The notes beneath the pieces are model-generated. The model had not been told where the DNA came from. It saw nothing but the letters and a program-made list of their open reading frames with translations, and did not search any database. Shown here one piece after another: positions 15,863 to 24,877 of a stretch of DNA of 64,000 nt. The position numbers and the translations under genes are program-made. The stretch is from Paenibacillus sp. J2TS4 (GTDB lineage Bacteria > Bacillota > Bacilli > Paenibacillales > NBRC-103111). Where the stretch lies: contig NZ_BOSH01000001.1 in the NCBI RefSeq assembly GCF_018403245.1, forward strand, positions 434,001 to 498,000. The letters are read 5' to 3'. Within the stretch, counting starts at the first letter, position 1. Each line of letters begins with the position of its first letter.

Positions 15863-15924
15863 GGAGTGGGAAAAAGTTGCTTCCAGGGCGAGTATTCGTT
15901 TTGTATTCCTGCCATCCGAAGGCC
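15863..15924 (+). repeat. Dispersed repeat family B, copy 1
   Basis: The stretch GTGGGAAAAAGTTGCTTCCA...TTTTGTATTCCTGCCATCCGAAGGC is homologous to the reverse complement of 59480-59540 and to 40637-40690. The core TTTGTATTCCT is shared by all three, and the following CCATCCGAAGGC by two. Confidence 0.65.
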
Positions 15925-16011
15925 TGCTCCAAGCTTGGGAAGCACTTCTCCTTCGGAAAGGAAGGACAGAATTTCTTTAGTGCCACAAATACTTACTAGG
16001 CTGCTTTACAA

Positions 16012-16047
16012 GGAGCGCCCCCTGTCTATTTGACAGAGGGCGCTTTC
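16012..16047. terminator. Hairpin terminator before aldo/keto reductase gene end
   Basis: AGCGCCC...GGGCGCT arms with inner TGTC/GACA pairing and a TATT loop, followed by a short T tract; lies between converging genes. Confidence 0.65.
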
Positions 16048-16068
16048 TGTGAACTGTCGCTGCTGACC

Positions 16069-16944
16069 TTAAGCGGGGGCTGCGCCTAAAGCGCTCAGAG
16101 CTTCCATTTCATCCGCAGACAATTGTACCGAGCCCGCGGCAGCGCTATCGGCTATCGATTGCGGGCGGCTGGCTCCGGGGATCGGAAGCATGACCGGGGA
16201 AAGCTGAAGCAGCCAGGCGAGGGCTACCCTTTGGGGAGAAGCCTCGTGCCGGGACGTAATTTGGCGAAGGGTTTCATTATCCCCAAGTTGACCCGCTTTG
16301 CTCATGCCGTTCAGTGGACTGTAAGGAAGAAAGGCGATCCCCAGTTCCTCGCAGCGGCGCAGAACGTCCATCGAGGAATGATCGAATAAATTCATTCGAT
16401 TCTGGACGCTGACAACCGGCACGATCGTTAGAGCTTCCTCTAATTGTTCAACCGAGACATTGGATAATCCGATATGGACAATCTTGCCTTGCTCCTGCAA
16501 CCGTGCCAAGGCTCCTACTGATTCGGCAAACGGCACGTTTATGTCTGGGGAGTGCAGCTGATAGAGTATAATTTCTTCTCTATCCAGCGCCCTCAGGCTC
16601 GCTTCACAAGCCGCAAGCAAATGCTCCGGGCGTCCGTTGCGCTCCCACCGCCCATCCGGCCGGACCGTACCGCCTTTGGTGGCGATAACCGAATCCGTGA
16701 CTCCTTTGAGAGCTTTGGCGAGCAGCCTCTCGTTATGACCGGTATCGTGATCGTCAATACAATAGGAATCCGCCGTATCAAATAGAGTGATCCCTTGCTC
16801 CACAGCAGTGTGAATAGTCCGAATGGCATCCGGCTCTGACGGACGGCCTTGGATGGACAACGGCATACAGCCCATCCCGATGCTGCTCACCTGCAGCCCG
16901 GAGCTCCCGATTTCACGGAGTGGCAGTGATTTCCCTGGCTTCAT
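16069..16944 (-). CDS. Aldo/keto reductase
   Basis: 291 residues from ATG 16944 with GGGAGGG upstream. TIM-barrel NADPH-dependent reductase: GMGCMPLS near residue 23, the catalytic Asp and Tyr in FDTADSY near residue 56-61, Lys in VIATKGG near residue 90, and His in LYQLHSPD near residue 131, completing the Asp-Tyr-Lys-His tetrad. The C-terminal IPGASRPQSI loop contacts the nucleotide phosphate. The barrel is slightly short, and the family substrate range (aldehydes, ketones, quinones) is too broad for prediction. It is a single gene in a convergent arrangement. Confidence 0.92.
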   Translation of the reverse strand: MKPGKSLPLREIGSSGLQVSSIGMGCMPLSIQGRPSEPDAIRTIHTAVEQGITLFDTADSYCIDDHDTGHNERLLAKALKGVTDSVIATKGGTVRPDGRWERNGRPEHLLAACEASLRALDREEIILYQLHSPDINVPFAESVGALARLQEQGKIVHIGLSNVSVEQLEEALTIVPVVSVQNRMNLFDHSSMDVLRRCEELGIAFLPYSPLNGMSKAGQLGDNETLRQITSRHEASPQRVALAWLLQLSPVMLPIPGASRPQSIADSAAAGSVQLSADEMEALSALGAAPA

Positions 16945-17091
16945 AGCAATTTCCCTCCCATTATTTGGTTTGTGACTTCTTCTTTATTATAGTTGAAAGT
17001 TATTGTTAAGGGCTAGCAAGAGGTTGTTGAACTTTAAGGCAAGGAATTAGCGCTTCGATGGAGAATACAAGAGCATAGGAGGAGGGACGGG

Positions 17092-17268
17092 ATGAACATT
17101 AAAGTTAATCTGATGGTCGGCGAGTATCAACTGGATCACGTTCTGAGCATTGAGGATCACAAGCTCGAAAGCTTATCCGAGGAAGAAATTGAAGCGGTCA
17201 TTGAGATTAGAATCCGGGACTGGGCCAATGATTTAATCCGTATTGCCTGGGAAGTAGAGGAGGAATAA
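17092..17268 (+). CDS. Small acidic protein (58 aa), unknown
   Basis: 58 residues from ATG 17092 with an excellent AGGAGGAGGG site. The sequence starts MNIKVNLMVGEYQLDHVLSI and continues with a Glu-rich amphipathic helix (LSEEEIEAVIEIRIRDW) that includes a conserved-looking WANDLIRIAWEVEEE end. No transmembrane segment or cysteines. I do not recognise the family, but the strong ribosome site, coherent codon use and an immediate terminator (17270-17312) argue that it is real. It resembles, in size and charge, small sporulation-associated proteins of Bacillota, which is speculation. Confidence 0.65.
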   Translation: MNIKVNLMVGEYQLDHVLSIEDHKLESLSEEEIEAVIEIRIRDWANDLIRIAWEVEEE

Positions 17269-17269
17269 T

Positions 17270-17312
17270 GGTTAAGATAGGGCCGGCCGGTCAGGTGCCG
17301 GCCTGTCTTTCG
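17270..17312. terminator. Terminator between converging small genes
   Basis: GATAGG-CCGGC and GCCGGCC-TGTCTTT arms make a G+C-rich stem, with the stop codon of the minus-strand zinc-ribbon gene inside it. It can serve both directions. Confidence 0.65.
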
Positions 17313-17551
17313 GGGAGGAAGGCGTAGAAAGTATGGCCGCACGGGGAACAATTAAATACATGGACGCAGACCTGATTTTGCACATCGGCAAACCCGTTCG
17401 TCAAAGATAGATCGTCGATTGGACGATAAGGGGAATAAGGTCCCAAATAATCGTTGAAGCGTCCGTAATCCTCCGCAGCTATTCCACATTGTGGACAGGA
17501 GAGCTCGGCCGTCTCCAATCCATTGCATACCGGACAGTAGTACGATAACAA
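17291..17551 (-). CDS. Small zinc-ribbon protein (86 aa)
   Basis: 86 residues when starting at TTG 17551, ten bases after AGGAGGT; a GTG at 17563 overlaps that site and is less likely. The N-terminus has C-P-V-C then C-P-Q-C spaced by 14 residues, a typical zinc ribbon, followed by an acidic, Tyr/Pro-rich segment and a second C-x5-C-x2-C cluster (CVHVFNCSPCGH) that could bind another metal. No other domain is recognisable. The gene stands alone between the 58-residue protein and the ferredoxin reductase. Function unknown. Confidence 0.6.
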   Translation of the reverse strand: MLSYYCPVCNGLETAELSCPQCGIAAEDYGRFNDYLGPYSPYRPIDDLSLTNGFADVQNQVCVHVFNCSPCGHTFYAFLPERQAGT

Positions 17552-17673
17552 GAAAAAGGGCACCTCCTGTCGGCGGCGAACCGCCGGATTTGGAAATAGG
17601 TTGCCCTAAACTTTCTTATTTCATAAACTAAGCAGGAAGCTCTGCGACTAGAGTCACGGTGGTTGAGCTGTTG

Positions 17674-18669
17674 TTAAAACTTCATGTTGCTGCTGTGCCC
17701 GGGGGCCAGTCTCGCTTTAGGGTCGACGTATACCTTGGCGTTATTGATCGCGGTCGGAGCTTCACCGAAGCCGACGGCGATCAGCTTTAATTTGCCCGGG
17801 TAGGTCGTGATATCACCGGCTGCAAAAATCCCCGGAATGGAGGTCTCCATTCGGGAATCCACTACAATCGATCCGTTCTCGATTTCGAGTCCCCATTCTG
17901 AGATTGGTCCGAGCGAGGAGACAAAGCCGAAATTAACAATAACCGCATCGACCTCCAGCCCGGTTAATTCATTGGATTCCATATCTTTAAGCGTAACTTT
18001 ATCGATTTGATCTTCTCCATGGAGTTGAACAATTTCTTTAGGAGTCACGACATGGACTTTAGATTGCCTGAGTGTTTCTACACTGTGCTCGTGCGCTCTA
18101 AATTTATCTCTGCGGTGGACAAGAGTGACCTGCTCGGCTATCGGCTCCAGCATCAGAGCCCAGTCTACAGCAGAATCGCCACCGCCGGTGATCACTACTT
18201 TTTGCCCGGCAAAGGCGTTCAGGTCTTTAACAAAATAGTGTAGATTGGTGCCTTCGTACCGGGAAGCTTCCGGCAAAGCAAGCTTTCTCGGCTCGAAAGC
18301 TCCGATTCCGCCTGTAATTACCACTGCCCGGCCTTGATGCACTCCTCGATCCGTCGTTACTTCAAAGAGGCGTTCCGCCTTCTTATCGACGCGAAGCACC
18401 TTTTCCTCAAGACAGACGTCCAGTGGAAACAGGCTCATTTGCTGGGCTAGATTGTCAACTAGCTCCTGTGCGCGTACCTTTGGAAAACCTGCGACATCAT
18501 AAATATATTTCTCGGGATACAATGCAGACAATTGACCCCCCAACTGCGGCATGCTTTCGATGATTTTGGCGGACGCCTTTCTCATTCCTGCATAGAAGGC
18601 CGCGAACATCCCCGCAGGGCCTCCCCCGATAATCAGAATATCCACTATTTCTTGCTCTTTATCAGACAC
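17674..18669 (-). CDS. Ferredoxin/flavodoxin-NADP+ reductase, thioredoxin-reductase type (YumC-like)
   Basis: 331 residues from GTG 18669 with GGAGGT 11 bases upstream, matching YumC (332 aa). FAD motif [15 protein letters not shown] near residue 13, NADPH motif [13 protein letters not shown] near residue 160, and C-terminal GIFAAGDI. The CxxC of true thioredoxin reductases is absent, as expected for this class, and an extra C-terminal segment follows the FAD motif. It passes electrons from NADPH to ferredoxin or flavodoxin, for example for Fe-S assembly or haem enzymes. It is divergent from the YumB-like gene at 19092, as in Bacillus, where yumB and yumC are neighbours. Confidence 0.93.
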   Translation of the reverse strand: MSDKEQEIVDILIIGGGPAGMFAAFYAGMRKASAKIIESMPQLGGQLSALYPEKYIYDVAGFPKVRAQELVDNLAQQMSLFPLDVCLEEKVLRVDKKAERLFEVTTDRGVHQGRAVVITGGIGAFEPRKLALPEASRYEGTNLHYFVKDLNAFAGQKVVITGGGDSAVDWALMLEPIAEQVTLVHRRDKFRAHEHSVETLRQSKVHVVTPKEIVQLHGEDQIDKVTLKDMESNELTGLEVDAVIVNFGFVSSLGPISEWGLEIENGSIVVDSRMETSIPGIFAAGDITTYPGKLKLIAVGFGEAPTAINNAKVYVDPKARLAPGHSSNMKF

Positions 18670-19091
18670 TGTAAAAGTACACCTCCGTACATTAATACCT
18701 ACCAATACTATTATAAGCTTTGCTTTGAACGAAAGGAACCCAAACACGGGAGAAAGAATAAAGAGCTCCTGGAACCGATATGCTATCTAGCCGAACAGGT
18801 AATCAGGCGTGTCTAAAGCACCAATTCACTGCAGTCTTACGGCTTTGGTAGCACATAAGTCCCACATATAAAAATGAAGGCGCTTTCTGGCGGCAGATTA
18901 ATTTTGGTGGTCAAAATTATGCTTGATATTTGAGCAGCTTAAGTTTATCCTTTCTATGGAATGGGTTAATAATTGTATAGTAAAAGCTAATAGACAATAA
19001 TATAGAGAGCACTTTTTGTTAAAGGTCATTTGTGTAATTTTTCACAAGTAGATTAACCTCAAACATAAAGATGATGGAGTGGGTAAAAGAG
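18670..19091. other. Intergenic region between divergent yumC-like and yumB-like genes
   Basis: 422 bases, A+T-rich near the yumB-like gene with several TATA-rich hexamers (for example TATAGT near 18977). A short open frame (18731-18816) ends [18 protein letters not shown] but has no start with a ribosome site. I see no structured RNA motif. Confidence 0.4.
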
Positions 19092-20282
19092 ATGGGTAGA
19101 ATACCAAGAATCGTTATTTTGGGAGCTGGCTACGGCGGCATTGTGACGGCGATTCGATTGCAAAAGGAGCTTAATTATAACGAAGCCGATGTAACTCTGG
19201 TCAACAAGCACGACTATCATTATATCACCACACATCTGCATATGCCGGCGGCGGGAACGGACAAACCGGACAACGCCCGGGTCGATATCACCAAGCTGAT
19301 CGATGAATACAAAATTGACTTTATCAAGTCTACCGTTACCCAAATCAAGCTCGATGAACAAAAGGTAATTATGGAGGATAGTACAATCTCCTACGATTAC
19401 CTCGTCATCGGTTTGGGAGGGGAACCTGAAACGTTTGGAATTCCGGGCTTGCAGGAATATGCCATGAACATCCGGAGTATTAACAGTGTCCGGCTTATTC
19501 GCGAGCATATCGAATACCAGTTTGCCAAATTCAAGCGCGAACCCCATCGCTTGGATTATTTAACCTTCGTTGTTGGCGGAGCCGGATTTACGGGAATCGA
19601 ATTTATTGGGGAACTGGCCGATCGTATTCCAAAGCTTTGCTCAGAATTCGATGTGGACCCTTCACACGTCCATATTTATAATGTAGAGGCGGCTCCAACC
19701 GCTTTGCCGGGATTTGATCCGGAATTGGTTGAATATGCAATGAAGGTGCTTGAAGATAAAGGAATTACGTTCAAAATCGCAACTGCGATCCAGGAATGCA
19801 CGCCGAACGGAGTGGTGCTCGCGACAGGTGAAGAAATTAAATCATCCACTGTCATCTGGACCGGAGGCATTCGCGGAAATCATATGCTGGCGGAAGCAGG
19901 CCTCGAAACGATGCGTGGTCGTGTCGTAGTCGACCCGTATTTGCGGACCAAGGAGTACGATAATGTTTATGTAGTGGGAGACTGCTCCATCGTTATGAAT
20001 CCAGAGGGAAGACCTTATCCTCCAACGGCTCAAATCGCTACCCAGCAAGGACAGATTTGCTCCCATAATCTGGTCGCCTCTATTCGCAATGCGCCGCTTA
20101 AGGAATTCCAATTCCAGAACAAGGGTGTAGTCGCCTCGCTAGGAAAAGGGGAGGCGATCGGTGTCGTCGGCAAGTATAAATTAAAAGGCGGAACCGCTGC
20201 TATGATGAAGAAGCTGGTGGATATGCGCTATCTCTTTATCATCGGAGGAATCCCGCTTGTCTTGAAGAAAGGCCGCTTCTAG
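19092..20282 (+). CDS. Type II NADH:quinone oxidoreductase-like protein (YumB-like)
   Basis: 396 residues from ATG 19092, preceded by GGAG within a GGAGTGGG stretch; an ATG at 19071 in the same frame is an alternative. FAD motif ILGAGYGGI, then VVGGAGFTGIEF for NADH and VYVVGDCSIV near the C-terminus, with PPTAQIATQQG following, as in respiratory NDH-2. The C-terminal LVDMRYLFIIGGIPLVLKKGRF is an amphipathic helix for peripheral membrane binding, so this copy looks like the genuine quinone reductase of the two in the window. It reduces menaquinone without proton pumping. Single gene, divergent from the YumC-like gene. Confidence 0.92.
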   Translation: MGRIPRIVILGAGYGGIVTAIRLQKELNYNEADVTLVNKHDYHYITTHLHMPAAGTDKPDNARVDITKLIDEYKIDFIKSTVTQIKLDEQKVIMEDSTISYDYLVIGLGGEPETFGIPGLQEYAMNIRSINSVRLIREHIEYQFAKFKREPHRLDYLTFVVGGAGFTGIEFIGELADRIPKLCSEFDVDPSHVHIYNVEAAPTALPGFDPELVEYAMKVLEDKGITFKIATAIQECTPNGVVLATGEEIKSSTVIWTGGIRGNHMLAEAGLETMRGRVVVDPYLRTKEYDNVYVVGDCSIVMNPEGRPYPPTAQIATQQGQICSHNLVASIRNAPLKEFQFQNKGVVASLGKGEAIGVVGKYKLKGGTAAMMKKLVDMRYLFIIGGIPLVLKKGRF

Positions 20283-20341
20283 TCCGTCCTGTATATTATG
20301 AAAGTAGTTTGCTGTGTAACAGCTTTTAGGGAGGTCCGTTC

Positions 20342-20617
20342 ATGAGGCACTGTAGTGTTCAAGTAAGAGGTCTTCTTACCCGAGAGGAGCTCGATCGGTA
20401 CAACGCATTGTTTGAAGTCGGACATTTCTTGGAAGCGGAGAAACGGTACGATTTGGTGCAAACCGTGCAAAAGGAAATAGACATTCTCATTCTGCCAGCC
20501 ATCGAAAGGCTTAAAGAAAAGGGCCGTCAACGCGACCGCGATACGGAAGAATATTTAGCGCGCAAGGCTCAGATGGAAGCGGAGCTTGCCTTGCTTCGCG
20601 AGGAGGAAGAGGAGTAA
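20342..20617 (+). CDS. Hypothetical helical protein (91 aa)
   Basis: 91 residues from ATG 20342 with TAGGGAGGT upstream. The sequence is almost entirely helical and ends in a Glu-rich run. An N-terminal CSVQVRGLLTREELDRYNAL precedes a HFLEAEKRYDLVQTVQKEID helix. I do not recognise a family. It follows the YumB-like gene by 59 bases in the same direction and may be co-transcribed; a terminator follows at 20635. The strong ribosome site and terminator make it a credible gene. No membrane segment, no cysteine pair, no catalytic motif. Confidence 0.6.
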   Translation: MRHCSVQVRGLLTREELDRYNALFEVGHFLEAEKRYDLVQTVQKEIDILILPAIERLKEKGRQRDRDTEEYLARKAQMEAELALLREEEEE

Positions 20618-20634
20618 ATTATATAGTTATCAAG

Positions 20635-20667
20635 GAAGCTTCGCTGCGGCGGAGCTTTCTTTTTTTG
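20635..20667 (+). terminator. Terminator of hypothetical gene
   Basis: AGCTTCGC/GCGGAGCT stem with TGCG loop and a run of seven T residues shortly after the stop. Confidence 0.85.
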
Positions 20668-20680
20668 AAGGTTTATAAAG

Positions 20681-20720
20681 AGCCTCTGATCAAACCGCCG
20701 AAGGCAGTGGATCAGAGGCT
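20681..20720 (-). terminator. Terminator of hemQ
   Basis: AGCCTCTGATC (20681-20691) pairs with GATCAGAGGCT (20710-20720), and an inner stem adds length. It lies 12 bases after the hemQ stop on the minus strand. Confidence 0.75.
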
Positions 20721-20731
20721 GAGAAATTGAC

Positions 20732-21487
20732 TTAAAGAGACAATAGCCCGGTGACTTTCTCGGGAGTGAGCAGATTGCCCACATAGAATTCCCCGAACTC
20801 GCCATATCTGGCGCTGGCTTCATCAAATCTCATTTCGTATACGAGCTTCTTGAAGGTAAGAGCGTCGTCGGAGAATAACGTAACTCCCCATTCCCAGTCA
20901 TCCAGTCCTACCGACCCGGTAATAATTTGCTTGACCCGTCCGGCGTAGCTGCGGCCAATCATCCCATGATTGCGCATATGGTTGCGACGCTCCTCCATAC
21001 TGAGCGTGTACCAGTTGTCATTGCCTTCCCTGCGCTTGTTCATAGGGTAGAAGCAGATATGCTTCTTCTTAGGTAAAATCGGTTTCAAACGGGCGACGAC
21101 TTCAGGATCCTGCATAGGATCGGAACCCGGTTTGGCCATATAACTGCTCAATTCCACAATGGAGACATATGAATAGGCAGGCAGCAAATGCTGAGCGAAG
21201 ATCTTCTTGTTGAATGCTGTTTCCAGCTCCCCGAGATCGTCCATCGTTTCTCTCAAATGCATAAAGGCGATATCGGCCTTCTGTCCAACGATGCTGTACG
21301 CGACCGTGCTGCCCTGCTTATCATTCTCAACACTTTGCCAATCGTTCATAAACTGCTGCAGCTCTTCCATCGCCTGCTTTCTTTCCTCTTCCCCGGCGTA
21401 TCTCCAGGATGCCCAGTTAATCGTGCGGAAATCGTGCAAACAATACCAACCGTCTAAAGTTTGTACCGCTTCACTCACAGTGTCCAC
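20732..21487 (-). CDS. hemQ: Coproheme decarboxylase HemQ (chlorite dismutase-like)
   Basis: 251 residues, the usual size for Bacillota HemQ (about 248-250). The active-site Tyr lies in [10 protein letters not shown] and is followed by [14 protein letters not shown]; the proximal haem ligand His is in [12 protein letters not shown]. The enzyme converts coproheme III to haem b by oxidative decarboxylation of two propionates, the last step of the coproporphyrin-dependent haem pathway. No other haem gene is adjacent, but CtaA (haem A) is in the window. Single gene with a terminator. Cytoplasmic, no signal peptide. Assignment is firm because the Gln/Arg-loop of true chlorite dismutases is not present. 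Confidence 0.92.
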   Translation of the reverse strand: MDTVSEAVQTLDGWYCLHDFRTINWASWRYAGEEERKQAMEELQQFMNDWQSVENDKQGSTVAYSIVGQKADIAFMHLRETMDDLGELETAFNKKIFAQHLLPAYSYVSIVELSSYMAKPGSDPMQDPEVVARLKPILPKKKHICFYPMNKRREGNDNWYTLSMEERRNHMRNHGMIGRSYAGRVKQIITGSVGLDDWEWGVTLFSDDALTFKKLVYEMRFDEASARYGEFGEFYVGNLLTPEKVTGLLSL

Positions 21488-21621
21488 TCCTTCTATAATG
21501 ATAGCGCTTGTCCAGCGTAAATATTACGAATAACGGCTCTCGCCTTACCCGAGGCAGGGGCATATTTGCGGAAAACCGCTCCCGTTCCATTTATTGTAGC
21601 CAATTAACAGAAGGAGAGCAA

Positions 21622-21726
21622 ATGGATACAGGAGTTAAAGTTGTCAATTTATTGACTTATCCGAAAGGGCAGGACATAATCGTACCTCCGCTGGTTGTTC
21701 TCCCTTTACTTTTTCTTTTCGATTAG
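21622..21726 (+). CDS. Candidate small hydrophobic-tailed peptide (34 aa)
   Basis: 34 codons from ATG 21622 with GAAGGAGAG four bases upstream. The peptide begins MDTGVKVVNLLTYPKGQD and ends with a hydrophobic stretch (PPLVVLPLLFLFD). It lies between hemQ (divergent) and the YuiB gene (same direction, 71 bases downstream), so it could be a leader peptide for yuiB or a small membrane peptide. No homology is recognised. Support is the ribosome site and position only. Confidence 0.35.
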   Translation: MDTGVKVVNLLTYPKGQDIIVPPLVVLPLLFLFD

Positions 21727-21797
21727 GCTACAATAGGTATCGAGAAAATAAGTTCTCTCCGTCTTAGGAGTGGAATAACATAGGGGATGAGATAAGG

Positions 21798-22091
21798 ATG
21801 ATTATAGACATAGTGCAGCTGATCGTGCTTATTTTATTGGGCTTCTGCATGTTCTTCGGCCTCGGGTTCATCCTGAATATGCTGTTGAAGACGACATGGC
21901 TTCCCATTTATGCCTATATCATTGTTGTGGTCGGGCTGGTTTATTGGTCTTGGGGAGCGGCTTCGTTAATCGAGAATATTAAAGGATATACGCTAGCGGA
22001 TTATCTTCCCATCGTCAGCGGGCTGGTGGGAGCTATTATGAGCGGGTATACGATCAAAATGCTGCGTGTTAAAGGATACAAAATGTTTTAA
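21798..22091 (+). CDS. YuiB-family membrane protein
   Basis: 97 residues from ATG 21798. Three hydrophobic segments at about residues 4-28, 35-57 and 70-87 (IVQLIVLILLGFCMFFGLGFILNMLL first). The phrase FFGLGFILNMLLKTTWLP matches the YuiB family of small Bacillota membrane proteins, whose role is unknown; in Bacillus the gene sits near yumB. The spacer upstream holds GGGGATGAG as ribosome site. Followed by a strong terminator. The family assignment is by pattern. Confidence 0.75.
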   Translation: MIIDIVQLIVLILLGFCMFFGLGFILNMLLKTTWLPIYAYIIVVVGLVYWSWGAASLIENIKGYTLADYLPIVSGLVGAIMSGYTIKMLRVKGYKMF

Positions 22092-22095
22092 TGAA

Positions 22096-22131
22096 TGAAA
22101 ACCTCTCTGGAGCAGAGGTTTTTCTTTTTTG
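22096..22131 (+). terminator. Terminator of YuiB gene
   Basis: AAAACCTCT/AGAGGTTTTT arms and T-rich tail directly after the stop codon. Confidence 0.85.
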
Positions 22132-22233
22132 TGCGGTCACTTTCTGAGTATCCTTTTTTTATTCTCTTTTTGGGGGAAGGGGGATATGGTAGAATGAAGG
22201 GTACAAGATTATGGGTGGATGGAGTCGGGTAGT

Positions 22234-23715
22234 ATGCGAATAACGAATTTGCTTCATTTTACCGAGAACCACAGATTTTGCGTATACCGCGATTTCTCTT
22301 TGAGCAGCCTGGATTACAAGCTTCTGAGCAGCATATACCAGCCCATGGTTGGCGCTTTTGCGATAAGTGTTTACATGACGCTCTGCCAGCAGCTTTCCGG
22401 AGAAAGGGTAGGCTACTCCGAATTGGAGCAGCAGCGCAAATTATTTTTAAGTCTGGAGCTGGATCCCGGAGAGCGGGGCCGATCGATTTTTATAGAGCAG
22501 ACCTCTAAGCTGGAGGCGGTTGGATTGCTTCAGAGCTCCCGCCGCTATCTCGCTTCGAATGAAGATTATATTTATGATTATCAGTTGTCGAGACCTTTGG
22601 CACCGGAGGAATTTTTCAAAAATCAGCATTTGATTCTACTGCTCCGCGACAAAGTAGGCAAATATATGCTGTTGTCCTTGAAGGAAGAGCTAGTATCCGA
22701 GGAGCCAATGGAGCTGGCGGATTCACAGCCGGAAAACTTGTCCGTCCCGTTCTATGATTTGTTCCGGCTCAATACGCAAATCATAGATTATGAGCTGGAG
22801 CAGGCGTTCTATCAGACGGCTTCCAGCGGTTCGGCGGCGGCAGCCAGCCCGGGGCCAGACGTGACGACCAAAGGGTACGGCTACGCCGATATTATTCGTC
22901 GCTTTCCACGTGAATCTATCAACAGGCAGCACGTAGAGGGGCTTAAATTCCGGCTGGATCAGCTGGCTGCCATTAACATGACGGCCAAGAAATACCGGCT
23001 GACGCTGCTGGAAACCTGCCGATTGCTGGATGAAGACGATGTGTTTAACGAAGATGGACTGCTGCAAAGCGAAGTATTGAGCTATAAAGCGAACTTGTAT
23101 TTTAGACAGAGTAAAAAGCGAGAGGAGCAGACGGTTCGTCGTCTCGGCGGCGGAGCGGAGGAAGAAGCTTCTTCGGCAGAAGGAGCTTCAGAGGAGAAAG
23201 CGGTGGAAATGGCCTATTATTTGGAAGTCCCTGCTTTATTCCAGGGTCAGTGCGATATTCATCAATATAATATGATCATGCGCAATGAGCCTTATACGCT
23301 TGTGCTGGAACGTTTTTTCCCGCAGGGCAGCGTGCCGGACGGAGTGCTCGACATTTTCCAGAAAATCGATTTGAACTATAAATTAAATGAAGAAGTTATC
23401 AACGTGCTCATTCACTATATTCATGCGGATCGCAGGTCTTGGGCTAAATCGTCGATAGAAGCTGTCGCCTCGGATATGCTGGGCAAGCAAATAAGCTCCT
23501 ATGAGCAAGCGGTTGAATACATAAGGGAAATGCGGCGTTACAAGCAGGAGGCTGCCGCCAAAGCCGTCGCCCGGGGAAGCGGGGGCAAGAGCAGAGCCAA
23601 GGGCAAGCCAAGAATTCCGGTGATAACGGACAAGCCTAAAGGCGGCAAGCGGCTGACGGACGAGGAGATGGAAGCGATGCGGCGCAAGGCGTTGAAGCTG
23701 GACGGGAAGCTATAA
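22234..23715 (+). CDS. dnaB: Primosomal protein DnaB (helicase co-loader)
   Basis: 493 residues from ATG 22234 with GGAG nine bases upstream; an ATG at 22219 lacks a site. N-terminal winged-helix-like DDBH1 domain (about residues 1-120; ITNLLHFTENHRFCVYRDFSLSS is shared with the family) and a C-terminal DDBH2 domain (about 355-445; FQKIDLNYKLNEEVINVLIHYI and WAKSSIEAVASDM). The linker contains an acidic Ser/Glu/Ala stretch, and the tail is Lys/Arg-rich. DnaB, with DnaD and DnaI, recruits and loads the replicative helicase at oriC and stalled forks. It is followed 35 bases later by dnaI, as in Bacillus. Confidence 0.93.
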   Translation: MRITNLLHFTENHRFCVYRDFSLSSLDYKLLSSIYQPMVGAFAISVYMTLCQQLSGERVGYSELEQQRKLFLSLELDPGERGRSIFIEQTSKLEAVGLLQSSRRYLASNEDYIYDYQLSRPLAPEEFFKNQHLILLLRDKVGKYMLLSLKEELVSEEPMELADSQPENLSVPFYDLFRLNTQIIDYELEQAFYQTASSGSAAAASPGPDVTTKGYGYADIIRRFPRESINRQHVEGLKFRLDQLAAINMTAKKYRLTLLETCRLLDEDDVFNEDGLLQSEVLSYKANLYFRQSKKREEQTVRRLGGGAEEEASSAEGASEEKAVEMAYYLEVPALFQGQCDIHQYNMIMRNEPYTLVLERFFPQGSVPDGVLDIFQKIDLNYKLNEEVINVLIHYIHADRRSWAKSSIEAVASDMLGKQISSYEQAVEYIREMRRYKQEAAAKAVARGSGGKSRAKGKPRIPVITDKPKGGKRLTDEEMEAMRRKALKLDGKL

Positions 23716-23750
23716 TGGTGTCGGCTTGACCGGCAGGAAGGAGGAGACAG

Positions 23751-24707
23751 ATGGAATCGCTGGCCGAACTATTAAAAAGCATCTCTAACGGGCCTTTATT
23801 GAAGGACAGGGAGGAATTACGCAAACAACTGGTGTCGGACACTGCAGTCCGTGAATGGCGTCTCCTGTACCCCGAGGTAACCGAGGAAGATATCGGACTT
23901 AATCTGAACAAATTTCACCAATACGTTACGGAACGGAACCATTGCAGTCAATGCCCGGGCCTCGAGCGTTGTCCCAATGATTTTGAAGGTCATTATACGG
24001 TGCTGTCGGCCGAGACGACCCAAAACCGCTGTTATGTCTATGATCGGAAGGTAAGCTGTGATAAATATACCGCCAAGCAAAATCAAGATTCCATTCGCAG
24101 CCGCATCCGCAGCTTCTATGTGGACGAGCGTTCATTGAATGAGGGCTATTCCGCAGATGAAATTCTTAGCAAGGATTGGGAGAGAGCGGGAGCGGTCGAT
24201 AAAGTAATGGATTATATTTTGACCACCAAAGAGGGCGGATTGGGACGTCATGGATTATATCTGGCCGGACCGTTCGGGACCGGAAAAACGTTCCTGATGT
24301 GTTACATGCTGTATGAATTGGCTAAAGTCGGGCTCACTGGCGCTATCGTCTATATGCCGGATTTTTCCGAGGATCTGAAGTCGATGTTCCAGGACCCGCA
24401 GAAGCTTAAAGAAACTATTGACCTGCTGAAGGAAACCGATCTCCTTGTATTTGACGATATTGGAGCGGAGAACATGAATCCCTGGCTGAGAGACCATGTT
24501 CTGGGGACCATCCTCAACTACCGGATGAATCGGAAGCCGACTTTTTTCACATCCAATTATGAGCTGGACGATCTGGAGAAGCATTTCAGTTTTACCAGCA
24601 AGGATGGGGAAGAGGAATTTAAGGGGAAGCGGATTATGGATCGCATCCGGCATTTTGTTGAAGTGATCGAAGTGACCGGGTATAACAAAAGAAATAAGGA
24701 CAACTAA
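23751..24707 (+). CDS. dnaI: Primosomal protein DnaI (helicase loader ATPase)
   Basis: 318 residues from ATG 23751 with AGGAAGGAGG upstream. N-terminal zinc-binding domain with C-S-Q-C-P, ERC and later DRKVSCDKY; this part contacts the helicase. AAA+ domain with Walker A GPFGTGKT near residues 172-179, Walker B LLVFDDIGAE near 230, sensor TFFTSNYELDDL near 265 and an arginine GKRIMDRIRHF near 290. It breaks and loads the DnaC hexamer during initiation. Operon with dnaB; strong terminator downstream. Length and motifs are normal for the family. Confidence 0.94.
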   Translation: MESLAELLKSISNGPLLKDREELRKQLVSDTAVREWRLLYPEVTEEDIGLNLNKFHQYVTERNHCSQCPGLERCPNDFEGHYTVLSAETTQNRCYVYDRKVSCDKYTAKQNQDSIRSRIRSFYVDERSLNEGYSADEILSKDWERAGAVDKVMDYILTTKEGGLGRHGLYLAGPFGTGKTFLMCYMLYELAKVGLTGAIVYMPDFSEDLKSMFQDPQKLKETIDLLKETDLLVFDDIGAENMNPWLRDHVLGTILNYRMNRKPTFFTSNYELDDLEKHFSFTSKDGEEEFKGKRIMDRIRHFVEVIEVTGYNKRNKDN

Positions 24708-24762
24708 TCCGGCTTGTAATAATCTACAAAGAGGCATAATACCCGGATATGCACTTTTAACG

Positions 24763-24801
24763 CAAAAAAGTCTGAGCGGTGAGTCCCGTTCAGACTTTTT
24801 C
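24763..24801. terminator. Terminator of dnaB-dnaI operon
   Basis: AAAAAGTCTGAGCGG/CCCGTTCAGACTTTTT stem, A-rich before and T-rich after, so it can act for both dnaI and the minus-strand YqzM-like gene. Confidence 0.88.
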
Positions 24802-24877
24802 AATATTCATGACATTACCCGTGAGAAGGCTTACCCACTGAGAGGACTCCGCCAGCAAGGCTGGAGAGAAGTCCGGC

